Below, piece by piece: positions 45,718 to 57,239 of a stretch of 64,000 bases of DNA (the stretch's first letter is position 1; each line of letters opens with the position of its first letter). A program made the position numbers and the translations under genes. The notes under the pieces are model-generated. The model saw only the letters and a program-made list of their open reading frames with translations, was not told the origin of the DNA and made no database searches. Source of the DNA: Psophocarpus tetragonolobus (taxonomy: Eukaryota; Streptophyta; Magnoliopsida; Fabales; Fabaceae); contig CM075688.1 of assembly GCA_037954015.1 (NCBI GenBank), positions 106,843,986 through 106,907,985 of the forward strand, read 5' to 3'.

Positions 45718-47419
45718 TCCCAATCTACCAACAAAATAGTGAGGAAATTTTGTAACACTGCCGTGTATGCCTGCAATCCTGTGTCACTAAAAAATATGTT
45801 CGTTATCCATGAATTGCAGGTTCTTCATTCTGTTGTGCCTTAAATTAATGTTTTATTCCTTGATTAAGTTCTAAGTAAATTAAAATAAAAATAAAAATAA
45901 AAAGTATAACAATATAGTTATATAATCCAGACTGGAAATCAAACCAGTCAAAGGACTGAGTTATGAATTGACCCGTTTAACCATAAGTCAGACAGTTCGA
46001 ATGGAAAAGACTACATAAACCTGTTTCCCTTTCATGAAAGCAATATACAAGGCCCTAAATTTCATACAAAAGCAAATGACATTTTTTGATGAGTATTAAA
46101 CATTAGAATTAGGTTCTTAAAAAAAATCTTTTTGGCCGACAACAGAGAAGACTAATTAGAGATTTGCTAAGCGAGTGCGCTTGAAAACCCTCTCTCTAGC
46201 TTGATCCAAGTCTTTTACATTTGCCTTACTTATATATGCTGCTCGTCACTTGCTTTCTTATTCTTACATCGGTATTTAAATTTTGGTGTGAAGTTATTCT
46301 GTTTATAATGATGTTAATGGATAAGTAAAAACGTTAAATTTTTAGCTGCCATATATAATAGTGGCTAAAAGTTACCACAATTATTTTTTAAATTACTTCA
46401 CCATTTTTCCTCTTGTTTAAATGATAATATTAAAAAAAAAATAGCTTATAGAAATTTAATTAGAAAACTAATAATACAATTCCTCTCCCACTAGTCTCAG
46501 ATTTTCTTCTAATCTCCACAGCCCTACGTTCTCTGCAAGATTCTGAACCTTCCCTTGAAACCCAATTGAGACAAGATCTTCCCTTTGGAGATCAGGGTCT
46601 TCGAAACCAATTTGATGTTTGATGGTAGTTTCACGGCCTTTCTTTTGAATGATAAAACTAACAAGTGAAACACTGAAAATCGTGCGGAGAAGCGCTTCTT
46701 ATAGAAGATTGCATGGCTGTGAGTGAGAGTTCTGAATCTGCTCCAGAGCAGCGACCTCGACTCCACTGATCTTCTGCAACATCACAGGCCTTGGCTCTTC
46801 CTTTTATGGAAGGGGAACCACCCGAAATTGAAGCTCGAATTTAATTCGTTCAACCAAATCAAATCAATAATAGCCCCAATTGAAAGCAAACCCAAAAGGT
46901 AAAATTAATTATATTATACTCTAACATCTCCCTTGAATCCATATGTTCTTATTTTCTCTTTTGGGTTTGCTTTATTGACTTTGATGTTCATAATTTTATT
47001 TTTAATTAATATTTATCATTTTATAGAAGCTAAAAATTATAGTAAATTGTTTTTAATTAATAAAATAGAGAATAATCTCTACCGGTGTCCAGATCTCTCT
47101 CAATGTTCTGGATATCCACGTAAAGGATACACTGTAAGCAAGACGTTTATAGATTATTTCACTTATATGCAGTATACAACTTTGAAAATTGAGCATTAGG
47201 CGAGTCTGCAATAAATAATTGTATAAAGAGAACTCCACGAGATTCATCAAATAAATGAATTGCTATTCAGATTGTTAGTTATCCAAAATTCCAAATAACT
47301 ATGCAGTTGCAATGATACGTTATCTCAACTGAACTTCTCAGCCATGAAGGAAGGGAAAAGGGGTTTAGATGAATAAATTAGAAAGAATCTATCTTTTACC
47401 TTTTACTATCCACTTTCTT
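45718..47419. other. Convergent intergenic region between pTAC14 and the PPR gene
   Basis: It should contain both 3' UTRs. A more balanced-composition block at about 46490-46900 includes an 80-codon open frame on the minus strand (46524-46766). It has no domain I recognise and may be a decayed gene or element fragment. Confidence 0.4.
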
Positions 47420-50014
47420 TTACCAATAATCCCCACAAGAGCAAGTTCCATTTCTGAAATGATGGAACCTCCTAACATCTCTAAGAATGATTTCCCTGTC
47501 CACAATTTTTGATATAATTTTAGTGGCTACATGACAGTCATTGCAAACCCTAAGGTTTTTGGCAACTCTGATTGTAGTTCCTGGAGGGGTATTTAAAAGG
47601 CCAAAAGCTATTGCCAATCTCTCACTGTGCCCACATAGCATAGTTTCTTTCTCTTCATCATCAACATCGTGAAGGACACATGAAGTATCAGGCACATAAC
47701 CCTCCTTTCTCATTCTTAGGGACAGAGTTTCAAGGTATTCATGGAGTTCTTTACTTTGTGGGTGTGAAGCATCCCCTGCCAAAAACATATGAACCTCCTC
47801 ACCATGCTCAATCCAACTACAACCTGGTTCTTTCCTTACTCCATTTTCCTTCATTTTCTTCCGTACTTCCAATGCCTGGTCCCATAGCCCAGCTGAGGAG
47901 TATATGTTAGCCATTAGAACATAATGGCTAGCTACATTTGGCTCCAAGACAAACAGGTACTTAGCTGCAATTTCACCAATTTCTACACTCTGGTGAATCC
48001 TACAGGCACCAAGCAAGCTACACCATGCATCTACTTTGTTCAAATTGGATGGCATTGTATTGATTAGTTCATAGGCCTCTTTGACCCGACCGGATCTGCC
48101 AAGCAAGTCCACAAGACAAGCATAATGGTCGTCTCTGGGTTCAATCCCATGGCTAGCTTTCATTGTATGGAATAAATGAAGGCCTTCATCCACCATCCCA
48201 GAGTGACTACAAGCAGCAAAAATAGCAATATAGGTCACTTCATTGGGCCTTATTACTTCCCTATTTCTACCTCCTGCGGTCATTCTTCTAAAGAGCTCCA
48301 AAGCTTCTTCTCCTTTCCCATGCATCCCATAAGCCATGATAAGAACATTCCAAGTAATAACATTTCTTACAGGCATTTGATCAAAGACTATCCTAGCCAA
48401 GTTCAGGCAACCACATTTTGCATACATGTCAACCAATGCACTTCCCACAGCAACATCCATTGCCAACATATGTTTAACAGCATAAGCATGAATCTCCTTT
48501 CCCTTACCCAACGCTGCCAAAGCGGCACAACCAGGAAGCACAGTCATTAAAGTCACCGAATTCGGCTTGAGGGGAATTGCTTCATCATCTCCATAATCAA
48601 GAAATGCGTCACACCCATATTCTCCTTGACCTCTTTGCATCTCATGCAGAAGATTAAGTGCATCATCATACCTCCCACAAACAACACAGCCAGTGATCAT
48701 CGTGTTCCAAGACACTACATCTCTTCTATCCATCCTACCAAATATCCTCTTCGAAATTTCAATCCTTCCCATTCTAGAATACATGTCCATCAGCGCATTC
48801 TGCACATACTTATCCTTCCCAAATCCCCTCTTCACAATGTAGCCATGAATACCTTCTTTGTGCAAAAACGCCTTGCAACGCACACAGGCAGGCAAAACAC
48901 TGGACAATGTGGTAGCATTAGGACAAGACTCCGACTCAGAAATCATCTCAATAAACAGCCTCAACGCTTGATCATCAAACTCATTCCTCGTATAACCAGC
49001 AAGCATGGCATTCCAAACCGCCACAGTCCTCATCAAAACCCCATCAAAAACCAACCGACCCTTCTCAGCCTGCTTGCAATTACAATACATATCAACCAAC
49101 GCAGTCCCAACAAAGGAATTCTCAATCAAATCCCCATTCCTCAACGCATAGGAATGAATCTCCCTCCCAATCCTCAACCTTTCCAGTTGCGAACAAGCCG
49201 GCAAAACACTCGCCAATGTAACCCCATCCGGCCTAACCCCATCAACAATCATAAGGTACATAAACATCAACGCTTCCTCAAACCTATCATTCTGAGAAAG
49301 CGAACTAATAACAGTGTTCCAAGACACCATGTCTTTCCCATCAAAAACTCCAAACAATGCCTTAGCATCATCAACTCTTCCCAATCTTCCATACATTGTC
49401 ACCAAGGCATTGTTGGTGTACGTTCTCAAGTCCCCATTCCTCAAAGTGTAAGCGTGCACTTGCTTCCCGAGCCGCATGCCGCCACGCACGTGGGAGCACG
49501 AGTGTGCCATGCTGACCAGCGTGAACGACGTGGGGTCCACACTTTCCGACAACATTAACCGAAACAAACGCAGTGCCAGTTCCCACTCCTCGAACCGACA
49601 CAGAGTCGCGATCATGGAGTTCCACGAAACCTCGTCCCGTTCGGAGATTCCGTCGAACACGCGGCGCGCATGGTGTAGCTCCCCGCACTTGCCGTACATG
49701 TTGATGAGGGTGTTGGCGACGGCGACGGAGGGAGCGTGGCCGAACTTGAAGACGTGGGCGTGGATTTGCTTGCCGAGGTTGAGGTCGTGGACGGCGGCAG
49801 CGGACTTGAGGACGGCAGGGAGGGCGAAGTTGTCGGGCGGGACGGCGGCGGCGAGCATATCGGCGTAGGTGGAGATGGCGTGGAGGAAGGAGGAGGATTG
49901 GGTTTGGGAGCGGAGGAGATGGACCCATTGTGACGGAGAACGGCGTTCTACGGCTGTGGGAGTGAGGGAAGGGAGTGACGGTTGGGTGAGGCTAAGATAG
50001 GAATCCATTTTCAA
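47420..50014 (-). CDS. OTP84: DYW-type PPR protein, OTP84-like chloroplast RNA-editing factor
   Basis: This is an intronless 864-aa PLS-class pentatricopeptide repeat protein. The N-terminus (about 1-60) is probably an organelle transit region. Repeats run from about 60 to 680, with many segments like NTLINMYGKCGEL, VSWNTMITG and PNSVTLMTVLPGC. The E region with WIEHGEEVHMF follows, then a C-terminal DYW deaminase domain. Its hallmarks are HSERLAIAFGLL (the HxE zinc/catalytic motif), CNDCH, and the terminal CSCGDYW. The overall sequence closely resembles Arabidopsis OTP84 (At3g57430), which edits ndhB, ndhF and psbZ transcripts in chloroplasts. That match is from memory of the family and should be confirmed. 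Two Met codons open the frame (MKM); the first was chosen. The N-terminal 600 bp are markedly GC-richer than the surroundings. Open frames on the opposite strand here are shadows. Confidence 0.93.
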   Translation of the reverse strand: MKMDSYLSLTQPSLPSLTPTAVERRSPSQWVHLLRSQTQSSSFLHAISTYADMLAAAVPPDNFALPAVLKSAAAVHDLNLGKQIHAHVFKFGHAPSVAVANTLINMYGKCGELHHARRVFDGISERDEVSWNSMIATLCRFEEWELALRLFRLMLSESVDPTSFTLVSMAHSCSHVRGGMRLGKQVHAYTLRNGDLRTYTNNALVTMYGRLGRVDDAKALFGVFDGKDMVSWNTVISSLSQNDRFEEALMFMYLMIVDGVRPDGVTLASVLPACSQLERLRIGREIHSYALRNGDLIENSFVGTALVDMYCNCKQAEKGRLVFDGVLMRTVAVWNAMLAGYTRNEFDDQALRLFIEMISESESCPNATTLSSVLPACVRCKAFLHKEGIHGYIVKRGFGKDKYVQNALMDMYSRMGRIEISKRIFGRMDRRDVVSWNTMITGCVVCGRYDDALNLLHEMQRGQGEYGCDAFLDYGDDEAIPLKPNSVTLMTVLPGCAALAALGKGKEIHAYAVKHMLAMDVAVGSALVDMYAKCGCLNLARIVFDQMPVRNVITWNVLIMAYGMHGKGEEALELFRRMTAGGRNREVIRPNEVTYIAIFAACSHSGMVDEGLHLFHTMKASHGIEPRDDHYACLVDLLGRSGRVKEAYELINTMPSNLNKVDAWCSLLGACRIHQSVEIGEIAAKYLFVLEPNVASHYVLMANIYSSAGLWDQALEVRKKMKENGVRKEPGCSWIEHGEEVHMFLAGDASHPQSKELHEYLETLSLRMRKEGYVPDTSCVLHDVDDEEKETMLCGHSERLAIAFGLLNTPPGTTIRVAKNLRVCNDCHVATKIISKIVDREIILRDVRRFHHFRNGTCSCGDYW

Positions 50015-52354
50015 CCAACTCTTTTTTTATATTATCTCTGTATGTTCTGCAACACCAAATTTGCCCTTATCGTCCCATTAAATGGGTTCAAACTGAGACA
50101 TCACGCTAGTTACTTATGCTATTTAACTGTGATACGATAGGATTATCCGTATGAAATTTCATCCTAAGATATCATCAAAAGCTTTTTTTATGCTAAAAAA
50201 TTCTAAACTTTAAGAGTCATCTGATTTATATTTTACTACAAAATGATATAATTATAGATTATAAATAGTCGTAATTGAAGATAATAAATTATATTTTATT
50301 GAATACTTTTTTATAATACAATGTTTTTTCTAATTCAAACAGATTTATTTTCGTTTTCACAAATAAATATCTTCAAATCATCATATCATTATCCATGAAA
50401 ATTTTTAACCTAAGAAAGAAATACATTAACTCGAGTCAAATTCTATCCTTGACTTTTATTAATATTGATGAAAAAATAATAAAATAAAATTGACGTTTTG
50501 AATCATGTTTATCTTTGGATTTATATTTACTAATTTATTATTACTTGAAAAATATTGAGAAATTTTATGGAAAAAATACAATTTTTACACTTCATTAATC
50601 TTTAATGAATTCTTTTGATTATTTTTTTGGTTTAATTAAAAGTATTTTTAATGAGAATTAATTTTTTTCAAACTCTACTATCATTATGAACAACAAACTA
50701 TTTAAGACTCAAATTTAAACCACTTATTAAGTTAGACTCATACATGCTAATTAATCTATGCACTAGATGGTTGAATTCTTTTGATTATAATAAAAAAAAA
50801 ATAAGAAATATAATTATTTTTAATATAATTTAATTAATACTTTTTAAAGGCTAACAATCAAATCTCATCTAAAGCACTAATGTTTAATATACCATTTGAG
50901 GTTTGAGGTATAGCATTGGATCACATCTCTAGTGTCCATGGTAGTCATTAGCCCTCTTATACCACTTGGAGGGGATTTTGAATTAACACTTTTGAATTCA
51001 CACCTACTATTACAATCTTTGTTTTTAAATTCTTATTTTACTTATGGTTCTCTCACTCCTTACTTCATTTTCTCCACTAGAGATGACAATCATACCCGCC
51101 CCACGGGTATCACCTCGTCTCCATCTCAATTTTGACATGAAAAACTCGCATTTGTTGGTCCCTGCTCCATCCTTGCCTAAGATAATCGAGGGTGAGGAAG
51201 AGTATGAGTTAGTTAGTCCCTGTCCGTCCCTGCACTCGCTCCCGCCCTATTTTTATGATTTATATGTAATTATATGTTAAACAAAATCTCACATGTCTAT
51301 GTACAAATTTACACCCATGTGGATCATTAAAACTAAGATATAATTAATAATTTAACATATAATTTATTTAATAATTAAAAAATAAATATAATTAATAAAT
51401 TAACATGTAATTTATTTAATAATTATAAGTAAGTTTAAATATAAATTATAAAAAAATAATATAACGAAATACTCGTAAGAATAAAATACTCGACAAGGAT
51501 AGAGATAAACTTAAAATTTCATACTCGTCTTCTTTATGTCACTCCTGTTCCATACTATATGGGAATGGGGATGGAGAGGGCAAACCCACCTCCATCCCGC
51601 CCGTTCCATCCCTATTCTCCACCCTATCCTCTCTCCTTAATTATCTCAATTATTCTGCTCTCTAACCTCTCCTTACCTAATTTTCTCTACTTACCTTACT
51701 TTTTCTGTGACAAAAATTTTAAATTGTTTAAGTTTGAAATTTTTTTAACTCTTTAGTAACTTTTGTTGAAGAGTTTAAAAAATCTTAATTTTTTTTATAA
51801 AAAATATAGTGAAATATATATAAATATTTTTCTATAAATTAAAAAATGAAAAATGTTAATTAAAATTTATCATTCTTATATAACACCAAATCATTGTGCA
51901 CGGATGTGTTACTACAAATATTGACACTTTTGTAGAGGATTTACATCTCTCCTTTGTTATTGTTGCATCGAAAGAAAATGTCTCCACACCTGTGTTGCAC
52001 CCATGCCATCGTGGGTAACTATTAAATTTATTAATGAGATAAAATATATAAAATTTTATATAATTTTGAAATTATTTAATAATTCATTATATTATTTAAT
52101 TTTATCTTATAACACTGTACTTAAAATGCGTAAAATATTTATTATTAAATAGTTTATTTTAAAAAATTTCAATTATGAGAAATTGGATAATATGAAATAA
52201 AAAAATTAGGCAAATTTTGATTCTGAAGTACGTTTGAGAGATGGTAGGAAGGATCTTTTCCGTGTATTACACGTGTTTTGGTCTGTGGTAAAAATGTGAC
52301 ACGGGTCCTTGGTATAAAGCAAGCTGGTGTATGAACTATGTTGGTGACACGAAA
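50015..52354. other. Divergent intergenic region between the PPR gene and mARC
   Basis: It holds the upstream regions of both genes. At about 51070-51620 is a repeat-like block: it begins TAGAGATGACAATCATACCC and has a GC-rich segment near 51560-51625 (GGGGATGGAGAGGGC, CATCCCGCCC). Together these look like a decayed hAT-type MITE family, but paired ends could not be fixed. No gene was recognised. Confidence 0.4.
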
Positions 52355-55300
52355 ATGGAGTCGACAGCCAAAGTTTCAGGCCTCTTCGTATACCCAATAA
52401 AGTCATGTGGTGGAATTTCTGTTTCCCAAGCCCCCCTCACTCCTGCTGGTAATCTTTCTCTCCTTCAGCTCCTATCTTTCTTTGTTTAGTGGAATCAATT
52501 GTATTATTGTAATGTTGTGTAACAGGACTTCGATGGGATCGGCAATGGGTGGTGGTGAATTCTCAAGGGAGGGCATGCACCCAAAGAGTTGACCCAAAGC
52601 TTGCTTTGATTCATATTGAACTGCCAACTGATGCACTCTTTGAAGACTTTGAACCTACTCCCGATTCCTACATGGGTAAGATTACCTTTTTTTTCCTCTC
52701 TATTTTCTAATTCATGGATTGGCATGGCACCTATGTTTATTTTTTAAAGAAAAATATTGTATGAATGAGTTAAGATGGAAATAAGACCAGGGAGAGGATA
52801 AAATACCATCAAGGTAGGGGGGCTGTCTACTGAACTTGTCTTTCTGTCCTTCATATACAAAAATGGAAACTCCCTTGAAACAAGGATTAGGGGTTGGAGC
52901 AGAAAGTAAGTCAGGAACCAAGGTTTTTAAAAATTGTGGACGCAGATCGTTTTTTAAAATCCTGGCTGGAACATTGAAGATGCCTGCCAACCCAATGCCT
53001 TCGATGATTGCATAAACTGCATGCTATAAAAAACTCCAGCCTCCTTGATTTTTCCAAAACTTCACTAAGAATCATCAAAATCTGTTAGAAGCAAAATGAT
53101 TCCCTTGGCTCTTCGGAAGAAGACCAGAAATATTGTTTGTTCCATAAGAAAGTAGCCTTCTTTTAATTCAGGTATAACTGCTTAAGTGGTTTATTGTTTA
53201 TGAACTTGATGCGCACAATACAGCCATATCAAGAGATAAAATGGGCACTAAGGCTGTTGAATGTATGAATTGGATGACCACATAATGTCTTTGTTTATAA
53301 TGAGTCAGCAACATTAGTTTTGATTGATTACATAGGATCTCTCTATTAATAACTAAAGCTCAATCTAGTGATAGGTAATAAAGAATAAATCTTCAATTAG
53401 TATTTAATCATAAATAAGGAAATATGTGTAATATGTGTGATATGAACCAAGTTTGTTATAAATGCGGTAAAGCTAATAAAAATAAAAATGAAAGACAACT
53501 CCAATCACGTGGTTGTGTTGGATAAACATGGTTTGGTGACAATCTACAGAGATCTTAAGTGATGATGGGTACTGTTCACCCGTAAATAATGTATGTCCTA
53601 AGGTGGAAGGAGGACACATGAGGTGGAAAAATAGAAGAAAAGCACTGGGAAGTGTTACCGAGAAGTGTCACTAGGAAGGATCTTTGGGAATGGTCTCGAG
53701 AAGGGTTTCCAAGAAAAGTCTTCAAGAAGGGTTTCTAGAAAATGTCTCTAGAGATGTGTCACACACCATGTGTGTGAACTTCATGCGTTAGGGCCTTTCT
53801 TGGTATTGTGTGTAGCGGTGTTTTGAGTTAGTTGCGCACATGGATGTCTTGGTAATTTCTGGGAATGGTTTCTAGGATAGGTCTCCAAAAAAGGTCCTTG
53901 GAAAAAGTCTTCAAGAATAGTCCAAGAAAGGTCTTTGGAAAGAGTCTCCAATAAGGAAGGCGACAATATAACATTGGATCACTAGACAGTTGGTCGATCG
54001 GTGACAAAGACAACATTATGATAGTGGATCACCGGACAGTGTGTCCACCAATGGCTGACAGACAGCTTAGGTACTGAAGACACTCAGATTCCTAGGATTT
54101 GGTTTAGGCTCACTTTGATACCATGTAATGTGTGTTTGATGACCACACAATGTTTTTATTTATAATGAGCCAATATGATCAAATAGGATTAATATTAATT
54201 ACATAAGATCTTGCTAATAATGATTAGAGATCAATCTAATAATAGATAATAACGAGTAAATCTCCAATTACTATCTAATCATAAATAAGGAAATAATATC
54301 CAATCTTTAACAAATCTGTAGCTAGTCATTTTCATTTTTGTGTTACGTATCACTGTTGAAACAAACTTCACCTTAAAGGTAACCCACTTGGAGTTTTGCT
54401 TTGAATATGGTGTTTAAACTTCTTGCAAGGGGAGTTTATTTATTAGATCTTTAGCGATAGTCATGCTTTGTTGCATGGTTCTTAATCTTTTTTTTTTTGG
54501 CCTTCTTTTCCTTTTAGTATTTATCTTATAGATTTTTGTCTGTTGATAATTTCTTATCCTTTACTTTGATATCTTTCTGTATGACTGTTGACTTCATAGC
54601 ATCAATTTATTGGATTGCTCTCTTGTGACTATCTTAAACTGTGGCACATGTTAACAAACATTTTATTTATATCAATTTTTACTTAGAAGCATATACTGTA
54701 GGATAAGTTATGGCATTCTTGAAAGGTTATGAGACAAGAATCAAATTATGACACCAATCGTCCTATGCTTTGTTGATAACTTCACTGTTTTCCTTGTGTT
54801 TTGTATGTTGTAAAAAAAAAATTAATGTAGATGAAATACTGATGGACTTTTGCTTTTGCACATTCTTCTTGATCATGATTGTTTTTCTAATGTTTTAGTA
54901 AATAAGTGTCACTACTTTATTACAGTGTTGAAAGCCCCTGGGATGCAACCTCTAAATATTTGTTTGAGTAAACAGCATCAAGTAGCAGATGCTGTCACAG
55001 TCTGGGAATGGACTGGGTCTGCCTGGGATGAAGGAGCTGAAGCATCTAAGTGGTTCTCAGATTTTTTAGAAAAGCCCTGTCAACTGGTCCGCTTCAATAC
55101 CGGTAGGTCTTTAAAACTATGAAATATTGAAATCTTAAAAATTAAGATAATGAGAGCAACCAAATTAGCAAGTTTATGTTACCTTGGATATGTAATTAGT
55201 TGGAAAAGAACCACAACTGTCTTAAAAAAACACTAACATTACTCAGATTAACATGGGTAATTGTTTGTCAACTTGCATTGATTAATGAAGATGCGAGCAT

Positions 55301-55869
55301 ACTAAATTGCCTGGAACTCTTATAATTGTCAAGAGACACAAAATAATTATGATGAACCTCTTTATGTTTCCAAATGAAGCTTCGGAGGTTAGAAAAGTGG
55401 ATCCTAATTATGTTGGGGGACAGCATCACACCTATTTCTCTGACGGTTATCCATTCTTGCTTCTATCTCAGGTGAGTCCAATGTGGAAATTAAGTCTAAA
55501 TTTACTTATATTCAGATTCTCTTCTCAGTATTTGTCATTTATGATTTTCAGGAATCATTGGATGCACTAAACGAGCTTCTAAAGGAACCCATACCTATTA
55601 ATCGTTTCAGACCCAAGTATTTATTTTTCTATTTCTTTTGTTCTGGTCGTGCAATTGCATTGTTTCATAATGTTTGTTAATTGTTACTAATTTAGACCTG
55701 AAGGTACTGGTTATCGAAATGGATTATTAAATCACATAATTGAGATTTGGGTGCTTCATGGTGCAGTATCCTTGTTGAAGGTTGTCATCCATATTCTGAG
55801 GACTTATGGACTGAGATCAATATAAACGGGTTTCCATTTCAGGGTGTCAAGCTGTGCTCCCGTTGTAAG
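52355..55869 (+). CDS. MOSC-domain mARC-like protein, first six exons only
   Basis: mARC proteins are molybdenum-cofactor enzymes that reduce N-hydroxylated compounds, with electrons from cytochrome b5 and its reductase. Exons: 52355-52448, 52526-52675, 54926-55102, 55380-55471, 55552-55616, 55767-55869, all GT-AG and in phase, giving 227 aa without a stop. The MOSC N-terminal beta-barrel part is clear (LFVYPIKSCGGISVSQAPLT, LRWDRQWVVVNSQGRACTQR). It is followed by the MOSC domain (FSDGYPFLLLSQ, PINRFRPNI) and by LCSRCK, the Cys region that binds the cofactor. The family normally has about 80-100 more residues (a VPTI...TG segment and a YFGQN-like end). None was found up to 64000. If intron 6 is not spliced, the frame stops at about 55962. 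The gene is either truncated or has a final intron longer than 8 kb. Confidence 0.85.
53640..53990. repeat. Degenerate short tandem repeats inside the small LTR element
   Basis: Variants of GGTCTC(C/G)A(A/G)(A/G)AGGGT and GTCTTCAAGAA recur roughly every 20-30 bp in two blocks, around 53660-53760 and 53860-53960. They are imperfect, and their boundaries are approximate. Confidence 0.55.
54113..54123 (-). other. Primer-binding site of the small LTR element
   Basis: The minus strand reads TGGTATCAAAG, directly adjoining the CA end of the LTR at 54124. Its first eight bases match the initiator-Met tRNA primer site. Confidence 0.65.
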
Positions 55870-57239
55870 GTGAATAGGTATTTTATAATTTCCCACTCCC
55901 ACCTATCTAGTTCTCCATTGGGACATTACCTGGTGACTTCTGCTAACAATTTTAGTTTCTAACATGTATCAGTATAATATGCATAGATTAACTCATGTGG
56001 CAGGCAGAGCTTGGATAGTTTTGTGACATCTTCTCATTAAGCAAGAAATGAATACCAATTTCAATTAGGGTTGAGTGGCTGTGCCATCATCATCTTTATA
56101 TCATTTTAAACCATACAACGCTATGAAATTTCGCAGTTGTTGGATATGAGATTTTCTCCTCTTGGTTTTGGGAGCCTCTGGGGAATATTGATATACGAGT
56201 GACTTTGGAGTACAACTAAAATTCGCATTATGTTTATTAGAATTGAAAGGAACTCAATCGTAGCTAAAAGCTAACTCAAGAGGGTAAGATTGTCCAACTC
56301 ATTATAAAGAATTATTTGGCCATATGCATAGTCTGTGATTTTTATACTCTTCTCACATTCAAGAGAATCTAAAGGAAGTTTATAGAATTCGACATATTTT
56401 GATACCAGGTTAGAATTTTGGAAGGAATGAGAGAGAAAGTTGTATGGTTTTTAGTCTAGTGAAAAATGGGGGAGAGAGCCAAGAATGACGTTTGTTAAAA
56501 GGAATTTTATGACTATAAATAATCTATTTAGTTAACATCAGTTGTCAGTAGAACAATTACCTATTATAAGAGTAACTTCAACCATATACTTGGCCAATTT
56601 GGGATATGTTTTTTCATTATACTTTGTATTGTTTCATTTAATTTTTTTATAAACAAATATCAGTATTTTGTTAACAAATAGTTAGTGTGTTAATAATAAT
56701 TAGTGAGATTCCAACCTACAACTTCTCCTTTCTTTACTTTATTAGGTTACATTAGATAAATCTTATAATTACTTATATCTTAGGAGTTTGTACATGATTT
56801 TCTGTTTCAATTTGTGATTTATTCCAAATATGTTGTTTAAATTTGGTCGAACTGCGATATCTTTGCTTGATCACTCGGTTTCTATTTTAGCTCTCATTTG
56901 ATATCTTATGGAGTTTGGACATTATTTGCAGGTTCAGTGTCTGGATTTTTTCTGAATACGGTTTTAACTTCATTTCTCACTTAATGGATGCTTTTATGTG
57001 GAATATATATTGATGCTATGTCAGGGATCAAAAGGATAAAATGACATAAACTCTCTCGAATAGAGTACCCAGTCCAATGAAGTGTGATTTACCTAGTTGT
57101 AACTTGAAAAGCAAATAAATACAAGTTGGGGATGTGATAATTAATAAGACTTGTTCGATAAATGAAGAGGTTTTACTTTACTATTTTAATAATGGTAAAC
57201 GGTGTTAAAGATGTTGGAAAAGTTAAAGCAATAATAGGC
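55870..57239. other. Downstream of the last mARC exon seen
   Basis: Intron or spacer. I searched all frames by eye for the missing mARC C-terminus and saw none. A degenerate tRNA-like motif lies at about 56706-56760. An acceptor-like TTTGCAG at 56927-56933 is followed by a frame that stops after a few codons. Confidence 0.4.

Larger units (their letters stand above)
53258..54312 (-). mobile_element. Small LTR element without coding capacity, in mARC intron 2
   Basis: Direct repeats of about 170-190 bp (53258-53425 and 54124-54312) share GATGACCACA(T/C)AATG, TTATAATGAG and AATCATAAATAAGGAAATA. On the minus strand the right copy starts TGTTAAAGATTGG and ends CATTACA, directly followed by the primer-binding site TGGTATCAAAG (54123-54113). 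The 700-bp interior has no gag-pol. Instead it has degenerate repeats. The size and layout fit a TRIM-like or heavily deleted LTR retrotransposon. The left LTR lacks its outer end. Confidence 0.72.

Noticed and set aside
46524..46766. 80-codon minus-strand frame near the PPR gene
   Set aside because: No domain, no supporting exon structure and no recognisable homologue, so not called as a gene.
48626..49558. 310-codon open frame on the + strand
   Set aside because: It is the antisense shadow of the PPR gene. The translation has no domain, while the minus frame is a complete PPR-DYW protein.
49371..49928. 185-codon Arg/Pro-rich open frame on the minus strand
   Set aside because: It is an out-of-frame reading of the GC-rich N-terminal part of the same PPR gene.
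56927..56990. Acceptor-like site as a start for the missing mARC exon
   Set aside because: The following frame stops within a few codons and shows no MOSC similarity.
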